Positions 9,032 to 16,513 of a stretch of 54,389 nucleotides of DNA are shown in pieces. The translations under genes were made by a program, and so were the position numbers. Numbering within the stretch: the first letter of the stretch is position 1; each line of letters starts with the position of its first letter. The notes below the pieces were generated by a model. That model made no database searches, was not told where the DNA came from, and saw nothing but the letters and a program-made list of their open reading frames with translations. The stretch comes from a virus. The DNA lies in IMG/VR virus record IMGVR_UViG_3300021478_000036, positions 1 to 54,389 of that record; one strand, 5' to 3'.

Positions 9032-9884
9032 TCGTTATTCCCCCAAATATCCATAGTATGAACACATAACTATCGACAGCAGGAGCAGTCGCGAAAGTTA
9101 TAGAACCACCAGATGCATCGAACTGTATTGTAGGCTCTTGCCATACACCATCAATAGATACAAACAATGAGTTAGGAGTTGTAACATTGGGTATAAACAA
9201 ATCAGTTGAGATAAGAGAGAACGTAGTAGTGACCCCATCAAGCTCAAGTGGTTGCATTCTTTTAATTGTAATATTGCCGCTTACGCCACTATCTCCACCA
9301 GTATCAGGTGGAGGAGTACCCACACCAGATATAGCCCAAAAGTTAGTCACACCGTCAGTAACATAATCATACCAAACATGATCAATCAAATTATACCAAC
9401 GATCAAGTAAATTAGCATTTGTTGGTGCAATAGCAGAAACAAAAAATCTAGGGTATTTATTAACAAAAACTTCTTGAGTGCCATATTGTATAAAATTGTT
9501 TTTGTATGTATCTCCTTCAGAACCACAAGCACAACCACCCTCACCAAATACATTAATTATTAACAAATCACTATGTATAGAACCATCATCAAGTACCGCA
9601 TTAGCTACAACGTTATAAGACATATCTGAATAGCCGCCATCAACATAAAATGTCACTAGTGGATCGGCAACCACAACACTATCTATAGTGAGTGGAGGTA
9701 CTCCACCCGGTTCAATTTCAAACCAAATTTTATCAACTGAAACAGTCGGAATTAACTTGCTATAGTCCATAGTAAGTTGTACGCGCCCATCAAGAGGTTT
9801 ATCGAACGAACCCATCTTGTTCGTACTATTGACATAATAGTATGCTGTATTAGTTTGAGAGAATGGTATGGGATAATTCATCAC
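9024..9884 (-). CDS. Virion structural protein, paralogue of the 407-residue fibre protein
   Basis: A 286-residue protein. Residues 1-185 are clearly related to the N-terminus of the protein encoded at 6837-8060, with the shared pattern TAY(F/Y)Y, then a hydrophobic D-(F/Y) strand, then D(Q/R)W(F/Y), then NFWxxxG. Residues about 205-286 form a second domain (MQPLELDGVTTTFSL) resembling the short beta domain used in fibre attachment. It starts four bases inside the end of the adaptor-like gene, so it is in the same transcript. A connector between tail and fibre is a reasonable guess. Confidence 0.55.
   Translation of the reverse strand: MMNYPIPFSQTNTAYYYVNSTNKMGSFDKPLDGRVQLTMDYSKLIPTVSVDKIWFEIEPGGVPPLTIDSVVVADPLVTFYVDGGYSDMSYNVVANAVLDDGSIHSDLLIINVFGEGGCACGSEGDTYKNNFIQYGTQEVFVNKYPRFFVSAIAPTNANLLDRWYNLIDHVWYDYVTDGVTNFWAISGVGTPPPDTGGDSGVSGNITIKRMQPLELDGVTTTFSLISTDLFIPNVTTPNSLFVSIDGVWQEPTIQFDASGGSITFATAPAVDSYVFILWIFGGITSG
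9676..9691. promoter_or_regulatory. Operator-like palindrome (one mismatch)
   Basis: ACACTA-TCTA-TAGTGA inside the 286-residue gene; the frame reads T-I-D-S-V. Confidence 0.55.
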
Positions 9885-10609
9885 ACCGCCTTATGCTTGA
9901 ATGGGGTGCCGAAGTTTTGCGGGAACATCCATCTCTGACTACCATAAACAAACAAATGTCTATTCTCAGTACGAGCTAACCCAACCCCTTCATGAAACTT
10001 ACGCATATTATACTCAGCCATTTTTGGAGAACTGTATGGCTTATTAGGCGATAACATCAATTTACCAGACATACCATGAGCTATATACTCAAAATATTTC
10101 TCAATGATCCAATCGGGCATTTCAGTCGGTAAACCCTTACCATCAACTGGATCAGCAATGGAAAGAGATACTAATGCTACCCACACGTCATTAGTGCCGG
10201 GGTTCCAGAAAATACGTAGAATAGGGTTCTTTACACCAGCAGTTAATAACCCACCATCTCTTGGAGCGCGTGGAAATGGGTTACTAGTTTGAGCGCCCGG
10301 TACAATTGATGCGTACTTTATAAACTGCGGAGGACAACCCGGAATATATTCAATTGGATCACTCGGGAGATTCTGTGGTTTATCCAACGACATAAGTCGT
10401 ATAACGTCAGCATTCTGACATGTATTGATCACATAATCGTTAGTATCTCCTGATATATAAATCGGCACCTCAAACAACCAAATATTTGTACGGCGAAAGA
10501 ACTCACGCAATGTATTAAATAACAACTTACGTAAGATACCATCCATTACGCCCGGACAATCCATGCGTACCGTATCTAACAATCTAACTAAGCTTGTTGA
10601 TACACTCAT
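9881..10609 (-). CDS. Tail tubular A-like or head-tail joining protein
   Basis: A 242-residue protein. The N-terminus (VRMDCPGVMDGILRKLLFNT) is a pattern I associate with a widespread podovirus joining protein that sits below the adaptor. It is followed by a conserved Trp/Phe-rich strand region and a C-terminal helix with KMAEYNMRKFHEGV. The order major capsid, adaptor, this protein, fibre proteins matches a head-tail connector series. It overlaps both neighbours by four bases. Exact family name cannot be fixed without a search. Confidence 0.55.
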   Translation of the reverse strand: MSVSTSLVRLLDTVRMDCPGVMDGILRKLLFNTLREFFRRTNIWLFEVPIYISGDTNDYVINTCQNADVIRLMSLDKPQNLPSDPIEYIPGCPPQFIKYASIVPGAQTSNPFPRAPRDGGLLTAGVKNPILRIFWNPGTNDVWVALVSLSIADPVDGKGLPTEMPDWIIEKYFEYIAHGMSGKLMLSPNKPYSSPKMAEYNMRKFHEGVGLARTENRHLFVYGSQRWMFPQNFGTPFKHKAV

Positions 10610-11037
10610 GATGCTGCCTGTGTCATTCGTTGCATGAACTTAGTTAAGAATGCTACACCTCTCTGGTCTTCTGTATCGTCAACATCTAAGAACTGTAAGT
10701 GAGCGCCCATATACCATAATATAGGATCATTGTACCTTGATGGTATTGGAACTAATGGCCCATCAGAAGGAACATAGTTATCACTACCATCAAACACAAT
10801 GTCAGAACTAGTGTAATAACCCGATATAAAACCATCATCTAAATCGTTTGGTTGGATCTTCTGTTGGTACTTTAAATCTAAAAATATATCAGGACGTATA
10901 CGCTGTGTTTCCTCAAGCGCAACATTTAGAGCATCAACAATCTGGTCATCAGTGTACCGATATGGCAGTACTCTATCCTGCATCCTGTTTCTAGCAGAAA
11001 CAACATATGCAGTGACTGTGTTGTATAACTGGGCCAC
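10606..11037 (-). CDS. Head-tail adaptor-like protein
   Basis: A 143-residue protein starting at GTG. The pattern YRYTDDQIVDALNVALEETQ followed by RPDIF and later a conserved W-Y-M-G-A-H is typical of the small all-helical adaptor that docks on the portal in podoviruses. The ribosome binding site AAGGA is formed by the centre of a perfect TCACTA-N4-TAGTGA palindrome at 11041-11056. It lies just after the major capsid gene and a strong hairpin. Confidence 0.65.
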   Translation of the reverse strand: MAQLYNTVTAYVVSARNRMQDRVLPYRYTDDQIVDALNVALEETQRIRPDIFLDLKYQQKIQPNDLDDGFISGYYTSSDIVFDGSDNYVPSDGPLVPIPSRYNDPILWYMGAHLQFLDVDDTEDQRGVAFLTKFMQRMTQAAS

Positions 11038-11040
11038 AGG

Positions 11041-11056
11041 TCACTATCCTTAGTGA
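11041..11056. promoter_or_regulatory. Operator-like palindrome, perfect arms, upstream of adaptor gene
   Basis: TCACTA-TCCT-TAGTGA. On the minus strand its centre AAGGA is the ribosome binding site of the adaptor gene, so binding or folding could control translation. Confidence 0.8.
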
Positions 11057-11059
11057 GAA

Positions 11060-11097
11060 GCGCTCCCGGTTAAGTATGCGGCTTAAACCGGGAGCGC
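11060..11097 (-). terminator. Strong hairpin after the major capsid gene
   Basis: A 12-bp perfect inverted repeat (11060-11071 with 11086-11097, GCGCTCCCGGTT) with a 14-base loop lies between the major capsid stop and the adaptor gene. On the minus strand it is followed by TTCTCA, not a true U-run, so it may act as a partial terminator or protect the capsid mRNA end. A regulatory palindrome begins four bases beyond it. Confidence 0.6.
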
Positions 11098-11109
11098 CCA
11101 TCCACCATC

Positions 11110-12183
11110 TTACGATCCGACGACCTGAGACACCAAAGCTTGAGCTAGTGCCTCACTTTGTCCAACCGGGATGGAAGGATTACTTGCGAGAACTTGTCGG
11201 CCATACACTTGTAAGCCACGCAAAATCTGTCCGAATGTACGTTCCGAACGGATAGTCTCAACGTTAGTCAACTGTGACGCAAACGTTAAGGCATGAGCAT
11301 GACCAGCATAGATAGGCCACACACCAGCACTCAAGCCCGAACCAACGCTAGCATTGCCGGGGAGCAAGTTTGACCCGTAGATAGTGAAACGGTCAACCTG
11401 ACCAAATCGGCCATTACGGAGGATAGAGGTCTGATCTCCTGACACGAACACTTCACGCAATTCTGAACGCTTGAGTTGGAACGTTGCCCATGTAGGCATG
11501 ACAATCCAACGTCCCGTCTCAGGGATATTCTGCTCGTCAAGCACTTGACCAAGACGTAAGATAACGTCAATGATTTCAACTTGACCAGTAGTTGGATTGC
11601 GACCAACTGTATTGATAGGAGCCGCGTTCGTTCCAAGATTAACGTTAGCTGAGATAGCTCCTGCCGTCGCACCGCAATTAGCACCAGCGGTAGGGGTAGT
11701 AGGAGTACCGCCGGGACCAAGATACGCTTTATTGAGGATATACAACAAGACATCAGTATCAACTGCAATCTTCATTTGTTCCGAAGCATCATCGGCCCAA
11801 ATAGAAAGATTGTTGATGTCTGATTGCTTTTCGATCACATCGTCAAGGATGGTCGAGAAATATTTGCCTTGGTCGATGTATAATTCAGTGAAGTTACCAA
11901 CAGGACGCTGAAGCGACAGATCGCCATTGACTAGATAGTTATTAATGACAATCGTCGGCTTTTGACGAATTTTAACGCGGTCGCCGTAACTCTTGATTTC
12001 GCCTTCGTAGTCGGTATTGCTGATTGCCGCCAACACCGTCGCGGCATAGAACTTTTCAATCAGCTTACCTGACCATAACTCCGGTACGAAACCAGCAGCT
12101 ACATAGTCAGTACTAGTGGTAGACGAACCACCAGGTGCATAGATTACAGGGGTTGTGCCGGAACCGGCAAGACCTAGTGCCAT
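11110..12183 (-). CDS. Major capsid protein
   Basis: A 357-residue protein. The pattern AAGFVPELWSGKLIEKFYAA, then GDRVKIRQKP, then a hydrophobic LYIDQGKYFSTILDDVIEKQ stretch is that of HK97-fold major capsid proteins of the P22/N4-like coat group. It assembles the icosahedral head around the scaffold. The gene sits directly after the scaffold-like gene and is followed by a strong hairpin, as expected for a highly expressed gene. GAGGC precedes the ATG. Length fits the family. Confidence 0.85.
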   Translation of the reverse strand: MALGLAGSGTTPVIYAPGGSSTTSTDYVAAGFVPELWSGKLIEKFYAATVLAAISNTDYEGEIKSYGDRVKIRQKPTIVINNYLVNGDLSLQRPVGNFTELYIDQGKYFSTILDDVIEKQSDINNLSIWADDASEQMKIAVDTDVLLYILNKAYLGPGGTPTTPTAGANCGATAGAISANVNLGTNAAPINTVGRNPTTGQVEIIDVILRLGQVLDEQNIPETGRWIVMPTWATFQLKRSELREVFVSGDQTSILRNGRFGQVDRFTIYGSNLLPGNASVGSGLSAGVWPIYAGHAHALTFASQLTNVETIRSERTFGQILRGLQVYGRQVLASNPSIPVGQSEALAQALVSQVVGS

Positions 12184-12220
12184 TTGAATGCCTCATTACG
12201 TCAGGTGTTAATGACTAACA

Positions 12221-13288
12221 CTAACGAATGCGACCCTCTCTGGCAGCTTGAAATAGCTGTGCCTCAAGAGCCGCCTTGTCAGCGTCACGGCCCGTATACA
12301 TACCCTTGGTAACATCAGCATAAAATTTAGTGATGTCATCACGGGTAATATACGGTTGATCAGGGGGCGTAACTGGCTGCCCTGATTTTGCCCGACCCGG
12401 CGCTGCAAGGCTTTGTAGTTCAAACTGTGGGGGTGGTGAACGGTCTACACCATTACCATTGCCCGCAGTTGGTTGCAAATTCCCAGCAGGGTTAACGGCG
12501 GCTCTCTCTTGTCTATACCCCTTTATGATGTTAAGGACACGGGAAGCTTCATTATTCCGGTGTGCTTCAGCTAAGAGGTCTTTACGCACTCGACCTGAGA
12601 ATGGATCTACATTCGCAAGCCAACCAACGAACTCTTGGTCATGATTGGTTACTTCCCAATCAGGTAATTCACGATCTAGAGTATCGTAAAAACGCCCAGT
12701 AGCATCTTGGGTGACAACATTACGGACGCCACCTACAGTCTGCTTGAGCTGTGCATTCTCTTGCATCAATTGATTAACAGCTTGACTAAGTTTTGCAATC
12801 TCAGGACCAACAATCTCCATAGTCCTTCGACCCATTATATCAAGTACTTCGTTACCGTACTCCTGTCGTTCTGTATCAGAAATAAGCTTAGGCTGAACAA
12901 CTGGTTGATGAACTGGCTGACCACCACCAAATCTTGTATCACTTGATGGACCAAATTGAGAAGGGGCAGGTGGTGCGGCAGGAGGGCCAGCAGACATAGC
13001 AAGCAATCGTTGTAGCTCAGAAATTTGTTGTGACTGCTGTCTAGTTCGAGCTTCAGCGGCATCATACCGCCCTTTCATAGAATTAAATCTGTGTTCCCAA
13101 CCGGGGTCTGACGGTGGACCTTCGGAAATGTCACTAACGTTAGTGACCGAGGCCGCACCATTTCCTCTTGAACCGGGGGGCGGCGGGGGTCTAAGTGTAG
13201 CAGCAATCTCATTAGCCCGAGCGGCCGCATCCTGCACTTGTTGAGGTATTCTTACATTCGGGTCTGGATGGTTTGATTGATCGTTCAC
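12221..13288 (-). CDS. Scaffold-like protein
   Basis: A 355-residue protein starting at GTG, with the upstream gene stop overlapping (GTGA). It is rich in Pro, Gln, Asn and charged residues, with a predicted coiled coil at about 70-95 and a helical part at about 150-185, and low aromatic content. It lies directly before the major capsid gene. This place, size and composition are those of capsid scaffolding proteins, which guide head assembly and then leave. A regulatory palindrome at 13131-13146 is inside the gene, in a disordered linker. Confidence 0.65.
   Translation of the reverse strand: MNDQSNHPDPNVRIPQQVQDAAARANEIAATLRPPPPPGSRGNGAASVTNVSDISEGPPSDPGWEHRFNSMKGRYDAAEARTRQQSQQISELQRLLAMSAGPPAAPPAPSQFGPSSDTRFGGGQPVHQPVVQPKLISDTERQEYGNEVLDIMGRRTMEIVGPEIAKLSQAVNQLMQENAQLKQTVGGVRNVVTQDATGRFYDTLDRELPDWEVTNHDQEFVGWLANVDPFSGRVRKDLLAEAHRNNEASRVLNIIKGYRQERAAVNPAGNLQPTAGNGNGVDRSPPPQFELQSLAAPGRAKSGQPVTPPDQPYITRDDITKFYADVTKGMYTGRDADKAALEAQLFQAAREGRIR
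13131..13146. promoter_or_regulatory. Operator-like palindrome, fully symmetric
   Basis: TCACTA-ACGT-TAGTGA, symmetric over all 16 bases. Inside the scaffold gene; the frame reads T-N-V-S-D. Confidence 0.75.
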
Positions 13289-13554
13289 GGTTGCGTACCT
13301 TGTTTGTTGGTCTTCTCCTTGTCCATCTTTCTTATAGCATCGTCAATATTTCTAACTTCGTCCCTGAACTCCCGCATATGTCTGACCATGCCAATAGCCA
13401 AAAGTGCTTCATTAGTAGGAACGCTTGTAATCACTCGTTCCATTTGATCTTGTGTATAAGCACTTAAAGCTTCCACAAATTTCATCCATACATCAGGGTG
13501 AGTAGTTTTAGAAACTGTATATAATGTCCTTAGATATGTTTCTCGTGGGTTCAT
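13285..13554 (-). CDS. Small helical protein, unknown
   Basis: An 89-residue protein. I chose the ATG at 13554, which overlaps the TGA of the upstream gene (ATGA), over an earlier GTG. Mostly helical, with a charged C-terminus (RNIDDAIRKMDKEK). It overlaps the scaffold gene start by four bases. A head assembly role is possible from position only. Confidence 0.5.
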   Translation of the reverse strand: MNPRETYLRTLYTVSKTTHPDVWMKFVEALSAYTQDQMERVITSVPTNEALLAIGMVRHMREFRDEVRNIDDAIRKMDKEKTNKQGTQP

Positions 13555-13868
13555 AAACCCCCCGGCCACTTAGCTACGATACGAGGTTGAGAAGTGTTCT
13601 CCCTTGCCGCTCCAGTAGTTTCAATACGCTCAAGTGTTTGACCAATAGTATAATCTGGATTTCCTTTATTCTTCTCGTAAGCAGCATGTTTGTCTTTGCA
13701 GTACTGCTGGTTTACCAACCTTTGCTCGCGAGAACCGCCAGTAATAGTAGTAAAACCCCACAAACCATTAAGCTGTTCTCGTTTATTACCGGGACCATAC
13801 TCATGAATACCAATATCGGTATCACCCCATGCCTTTGCATCTTTTGTTTGTTCTGATTTTTTATCCAT
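13551..13868 (-). CDS. Hypothetical protein near head genes
   Basis: A 105-residue polar protein with a strong ribosome binding site (AAGGAG, eight bases before ATG). Contains GFTTITGGSREQRLVNQQYC, a motif seen in small phage head-region proteins of unknown role, and a Lys/Glu-rich stretch. It is translated just before the scaffold unit. No function can be given. Confidence 0.5.
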   Translation of the reverse strand: MDKKSEQTKDAKAWGDTDIGIHEYGPGNKREQLNGLWGFTTITGGSREQRLVNQQYCKDKHAAYEKNKGNPDYTIGQTLERIETTGAARENTSQPRIVAKWPGGL

Positions 13869-13885
13869 CTCATTCTCCTTTGCTT

Positions 13886-15019
13886 TTATGGAAGAATTGG
13901 TTTGCCATTAGTATCTGGCGGACCACTATAAAAAGGATGATTAGTCGGAAGATTACCTTCTAACCCCCACTTCCACGCCAGATAACCCTCAAGCTTCTGA
14001 CGGTCAGCGTCGGCAATTAAGGCACAGAGAACAACCTCACTGACATTCCCTGTAGCGAACTGACCAAATCCCCCCAAATATTGCAGCCCGCATAAGGCAC
14101 AATAAGCAGGCTTAGATCCATAATGAGCTGGGATATCATTCGAAGTAGGAAGGGTACTCCATAACGATCCATTAGAATAATCATTATATTGATTTGTCGA
14201 TAATACATACGTCAGCCCGAAAAGCTCTGGAACGCCAGCCCTTTCAAACCCGTTTGTCCCTAAATCATACGTTTGACTATCGCCACCGCCAAACATAGTT
14301 ATAGAACTATATATAGAGTACGGGTTAGCGTAACCACTCCCATCCATTCCACTTAACTTGACAATACCCCACTGGTTGCTTGTCGGCATGTTGGAAATAG
14401 TCGCGATTGAAATCCCTTCACTAAACAAACCAGCAGGCATGTCGATAGACAGAATTTGAGAGCCGCCAAAAATCATTGTTGGCTTACCATTCAACCCTGT
14501 CGCGTTGTAAGTCGGCTGCATACCTGCCGTCGCCAGTACGTTGTGACCATGCCCGCTCTGATCGTTCCACTGCGCCACGGTCGGGCCGTTTAGGATGATC
14601 GAAGCCGTATTTTGCGCGTCATACCATGCAACAAGATTGGGTAGAGAAGTAGGGGTCCACGGAGGAGCAATATTAATACTAGCTGCACCTATATCATTTA
14701 TTGCAGTAACATATTCATTTAATACTGAAGTATATGCGCTACGACCTATATGATCATAAGAATTTGGATCAGCAACAGTAGTGACATTAACTGCTTGCTT
14801 AAACTGCACAATATAATCTCTTAGCTGACGTAACCAATCAGTCATATTATCTTCACTATCTACCATATTAGCACGAGTAGGCGTAGGAACATTTTTTGGT
14901 GGTATGTTAGAATATGTTATCCAAGCTCGAAAATAATTAAAAGTCTTCATAAATGCCATTTGATGGTTACGATAATCAATCGAAACAAAAAGTGGCATGG
15001 AAGTGGGAGCGTCAGCCAT
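13886..15019 (-). CDS. Lectin-like (LamG) virion protein
   Basis: A 377-residue protein. From about residue 125 it has a laminin-G-like beta sandwich: LPNLVAWYDAQNTASI, VAQWNDQSGHGHN, GKPTMIFGG and a closing Y-L-A-W-K-W-G-L helix-strand. This is the common phage jelly-roll lectin found on heads and fibres. The N-terminal 120 residues are a separate helical domain of the DUF-like type seen in head-region proteins (AMVDSED, W-L-R-Q-L-R-D-Y-I). AGGAG precedes the ATG. A particle surface role is likely. Confidence 0.65.
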   Translation of the reverse strand: MADAPTSMPLFVSIDYRNHQMAFMKTFNYFRAWITYSNIPPKNVPTPTRANMVDSEDNMTDWLRQLRDYIVQFKQAVNVTTVADPNSYDHIGRSAYTSVLNEYVTAINDIGAASINIAPPWTPTSLPNLVAWYDAQNTASIILNGPTVAQWNDQSGHGHNVLATAGMQPTYNATGLNGKPTMIFGGSQILSIDMPAGLFSEGISIATISNMPTSNQWGIVKLSGMDGSGYANPYSIYSSITMFGGGDSQTYDLGTNGFERAGVPELFGLTYVLSTNQYNDYSNGSLWSTLPTSNDIPAHYGSKPAYCALCGLQYLGGFGQFATGNVSEVVLCALIADADRQKLEGYLAWKWGLEGNLPTNHPFYSGPPDTNGKPILP

Positions 15020-15377
15020 TCAACACTCCTATAATTCTATTAATTGTTTCAGTAATCCTTTTACATACAGGAACAAATGCATGATAATCCATACTAGAAC
15101 CTATTTGCGGTATAGGTTCAACATCGAACTCCTTTTGAAATATAATAAGATTTATAGCTTGAATGCATGGCCGAAGGAATGTCATCGGCATACGTTCATC
15201 ACAATTACCTTGAGCTGGCACTTTAACAGGTGGAGCTTCAAGTCCAAACGCAAACTCAATAAGCTCATTAATTTTATTACAAATACCCGCCACTATCTCT
15301 GTGCGCGCAGAGATACCGCAATCACTATGGATAGTGATCTCAAGTGGTGGTGGGAAATTGCGTTCCCAAATACTCAT
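15012..15377 (-). CDS. Hypothetical protein
   Basis: A 121-residue protein with mixed helix and four cysteines spread through the chain (C-G-I, G-I-C-N, Q-G-N-C, P-C-I, V-C-K). It starts inside the end of the Ig-like gene and overlaps the lectin-like gene by eight bases, so it is part of the same unit. It carries a perfect regulatory palindrome at 15322-15337. No family is recognised. Confidence 0.5.
   Translation of the reverse strand: MSIWERNFPPPLEITIHSDCGISARTEIVAGICNKINELIEFAFGLEAPPVKVPAQGNCDERMPMTFLRPCIQAINLIIFQKEFDVEPIPQIGSSMDYHAFVPVCKRITETINRIIGVLNG
15322..15337. promoter_or_regulatory. Operator-like palindrome, perfect arms
   Basis: TCACTA-TGGA-TAGTGA inside the 121-residue gene; the frame reads T-I-H-S-D, the same peptide as at 3560. 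Confidence 0.75.
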
Positions 15378-15901
15378 GGCACCACTATGTAATTACTCTG
15401 TGACGGAGTACTCGCACCCGCCGCAGTGGTTGCAACAACAAGACAACTCAACTCATGTCCACCTTGATCAGCAGCAACAATGGTATGAGTTGCTGTAGTT
15501 TGACCAGCAATATTCGCATTGTCACGCTGCCACTGATAAGTAAATGTAGCACCAGAAGCATTCAACCATATACCGTTTGTAACGCTCAGTATACTACCCA
15601 ACACTGGCGGAGTAGCATTACTACTAGCAAACGGCGGATTAACAATTTCCGGTCTTGCTGCACCTGCTGCTGCCGCTATAGCATTAACCGCTGTTACAAA
15701 TGAACCATAGTCCAAACTACTTAACAACGGCAATGAGAGTGCAGCCCGACAATAGTTGATATACTTCAAATATACGCGCGGGCTATTTGCTGCACTCTGA
15801 TCAGGCACTTGATTAACAGGCAAGCCAAGATCCTCGCATATCGCACGGATAGTAGCCAACCGACTACCAAAGTCAATTCTAGGACGAGCTGCGAGGGCCA
15901 T
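15374..15901 (-). CDS. Virion protein with C-terminal Ig-like domain
   Basis: A 175-residue protein. Residues 1-85 are helical. Residues about 90-175 form an Ig-like domain (YQWQRDNANIAG, then A-D-Q-G-G-H-E-L-S-C-L-V, then ending S-N-Y-I-V-V-P), a unit that decorates many phage heads and tails and may bind sugars weakly. GGAAGG precedes the ATG. It sits between the small Gly-rich genes and the lectin-like gene. Confidence 0.65.
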   Translation of the reverse strand: MALAARPRIDFGSRLATIRAICEDLGLPVNQVPDQSAANSPRVYLKYINYCRAALSLPLLSSLDYGSFVTAVNAIAAAAGAARPEIVNPPFASSNATPPVLGSILSVTNGIWLNASGATFTYQWQRDNANIAGQTTATHTIVAADQGGHELSCLVVATTAAGASTPSQSNYIVVP

Positions 15902-15906
15902 GAGAG

Positions 15907-16185
15907 TTAACCTTCCTGAGATTCTTTCCCGCTTATGAATGGGACTTTCTTACCAGCATGTCCCTTGCCAAACATATGGCCTGAGCCACCTTCAGCATAG
16001 CGAACGTCTTTACCATAAGAGCCTTCACCCTTACGTTCAGCCTTCTCGCCCGAAGCACCACCATTATCGGTTTTACCCGATTGGCCCGGAATAACTTCAT
16101 GTGCAGTACCACGACCAAACATAGAAGTTTTACCACCCTGAGCAAAGAAGTCAGGACGGTCTGATTGTTTATCCACTCGACCCAT
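15907..16185 (-). CDS. Small Gly/Lys-rich protein with internal duplication
   Basis: A 92-residue disordered basic protein. It contains two related units, SMFGRGTAHEVIPGQSGK and HMFGKGHAGKKVPFISGK, so it arose by internal duplication. AGGAG precedes the ATG. It lies after the portal gene with another Gly-rich small gene. The repeated M-F-G-(R/K)-G motif may be a binding peptide for the head or nucleic acid; no function is known. Confidence 0.5.
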   Translation of the reverse strand: MGRVDKQSDRPDFFAQGGKTSMFGRGTAHEVIPGQSGKTDNGGASGEKAERKGEGSYGKDVRYAEGGSGHMFGKGHAGKKVPFISGKESQEG

Positions 16186-16194
16186 TGCAATCTC

Positions 16195-16467
16195 CTAGCA
16201 GTTGTCTCGACCAGCACGAACGCGGCCTTTAACATCGCCACCCTTCTCATATCCAACAGGACCACCTAGAGCGTGCTTTTTAACGGCACCGCCCTTCTTT
16301 ACACCCAATGGACCCGGTGATGGTCCTGAAGGACCGGGACCGCCCAAACCACCGGGAGGCCCCATAGGAGCAGAAGCCATAGGTGTAGAAGGCCCGCTAG
16401 GTTTCTTTCCGATGCCGCCCATTGACATTGCGCCTGGGCCTTTACCACCACCTTTTTTCCTTGCCAT
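16195..16467 (-). CDS. Small Gly/Pro-rich basic protein
   Basis: A 90-residue protein. I chose the ATG at 16467, which has AAAGGAG upstream; a longer frame would begin inside the portal gene without a binding site. The chain starts MARKKGGGKGPGAMSMGGIG and is mostly Gly, Pro, Lys and Ala. A small basic Gly-rich protein next to the portal could be a DNA-associated or assembly part; no family is recognised. Confidence 0.5.
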   Translation of the reverse strand: MARKKGGGKGPGAMSMGGIGKKPSGPSTPMASAPMGPPGGLGGPGPSGPSPGPLGVKKGGAVKKHALGGPVGYEKGGDVKGRVRAGRDNC

Positions 16468-16496
16468 CGTATCACTCCTTTGCTTCGCTCCGAAGG

Positions 16497-16512
16497 TCAC
16501 TAACGTTAGTGA
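16497..16512. promoter_or_regulatory. Operator-like palindrome, fully symmetric, after portal stop
   Basis: TCACTA-ACGT-TAGTGA directly beyond the portal TAA, upstream of the Gly-rich small genes. Confidence 0.8.
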
Positions 16513-16513
16513 G

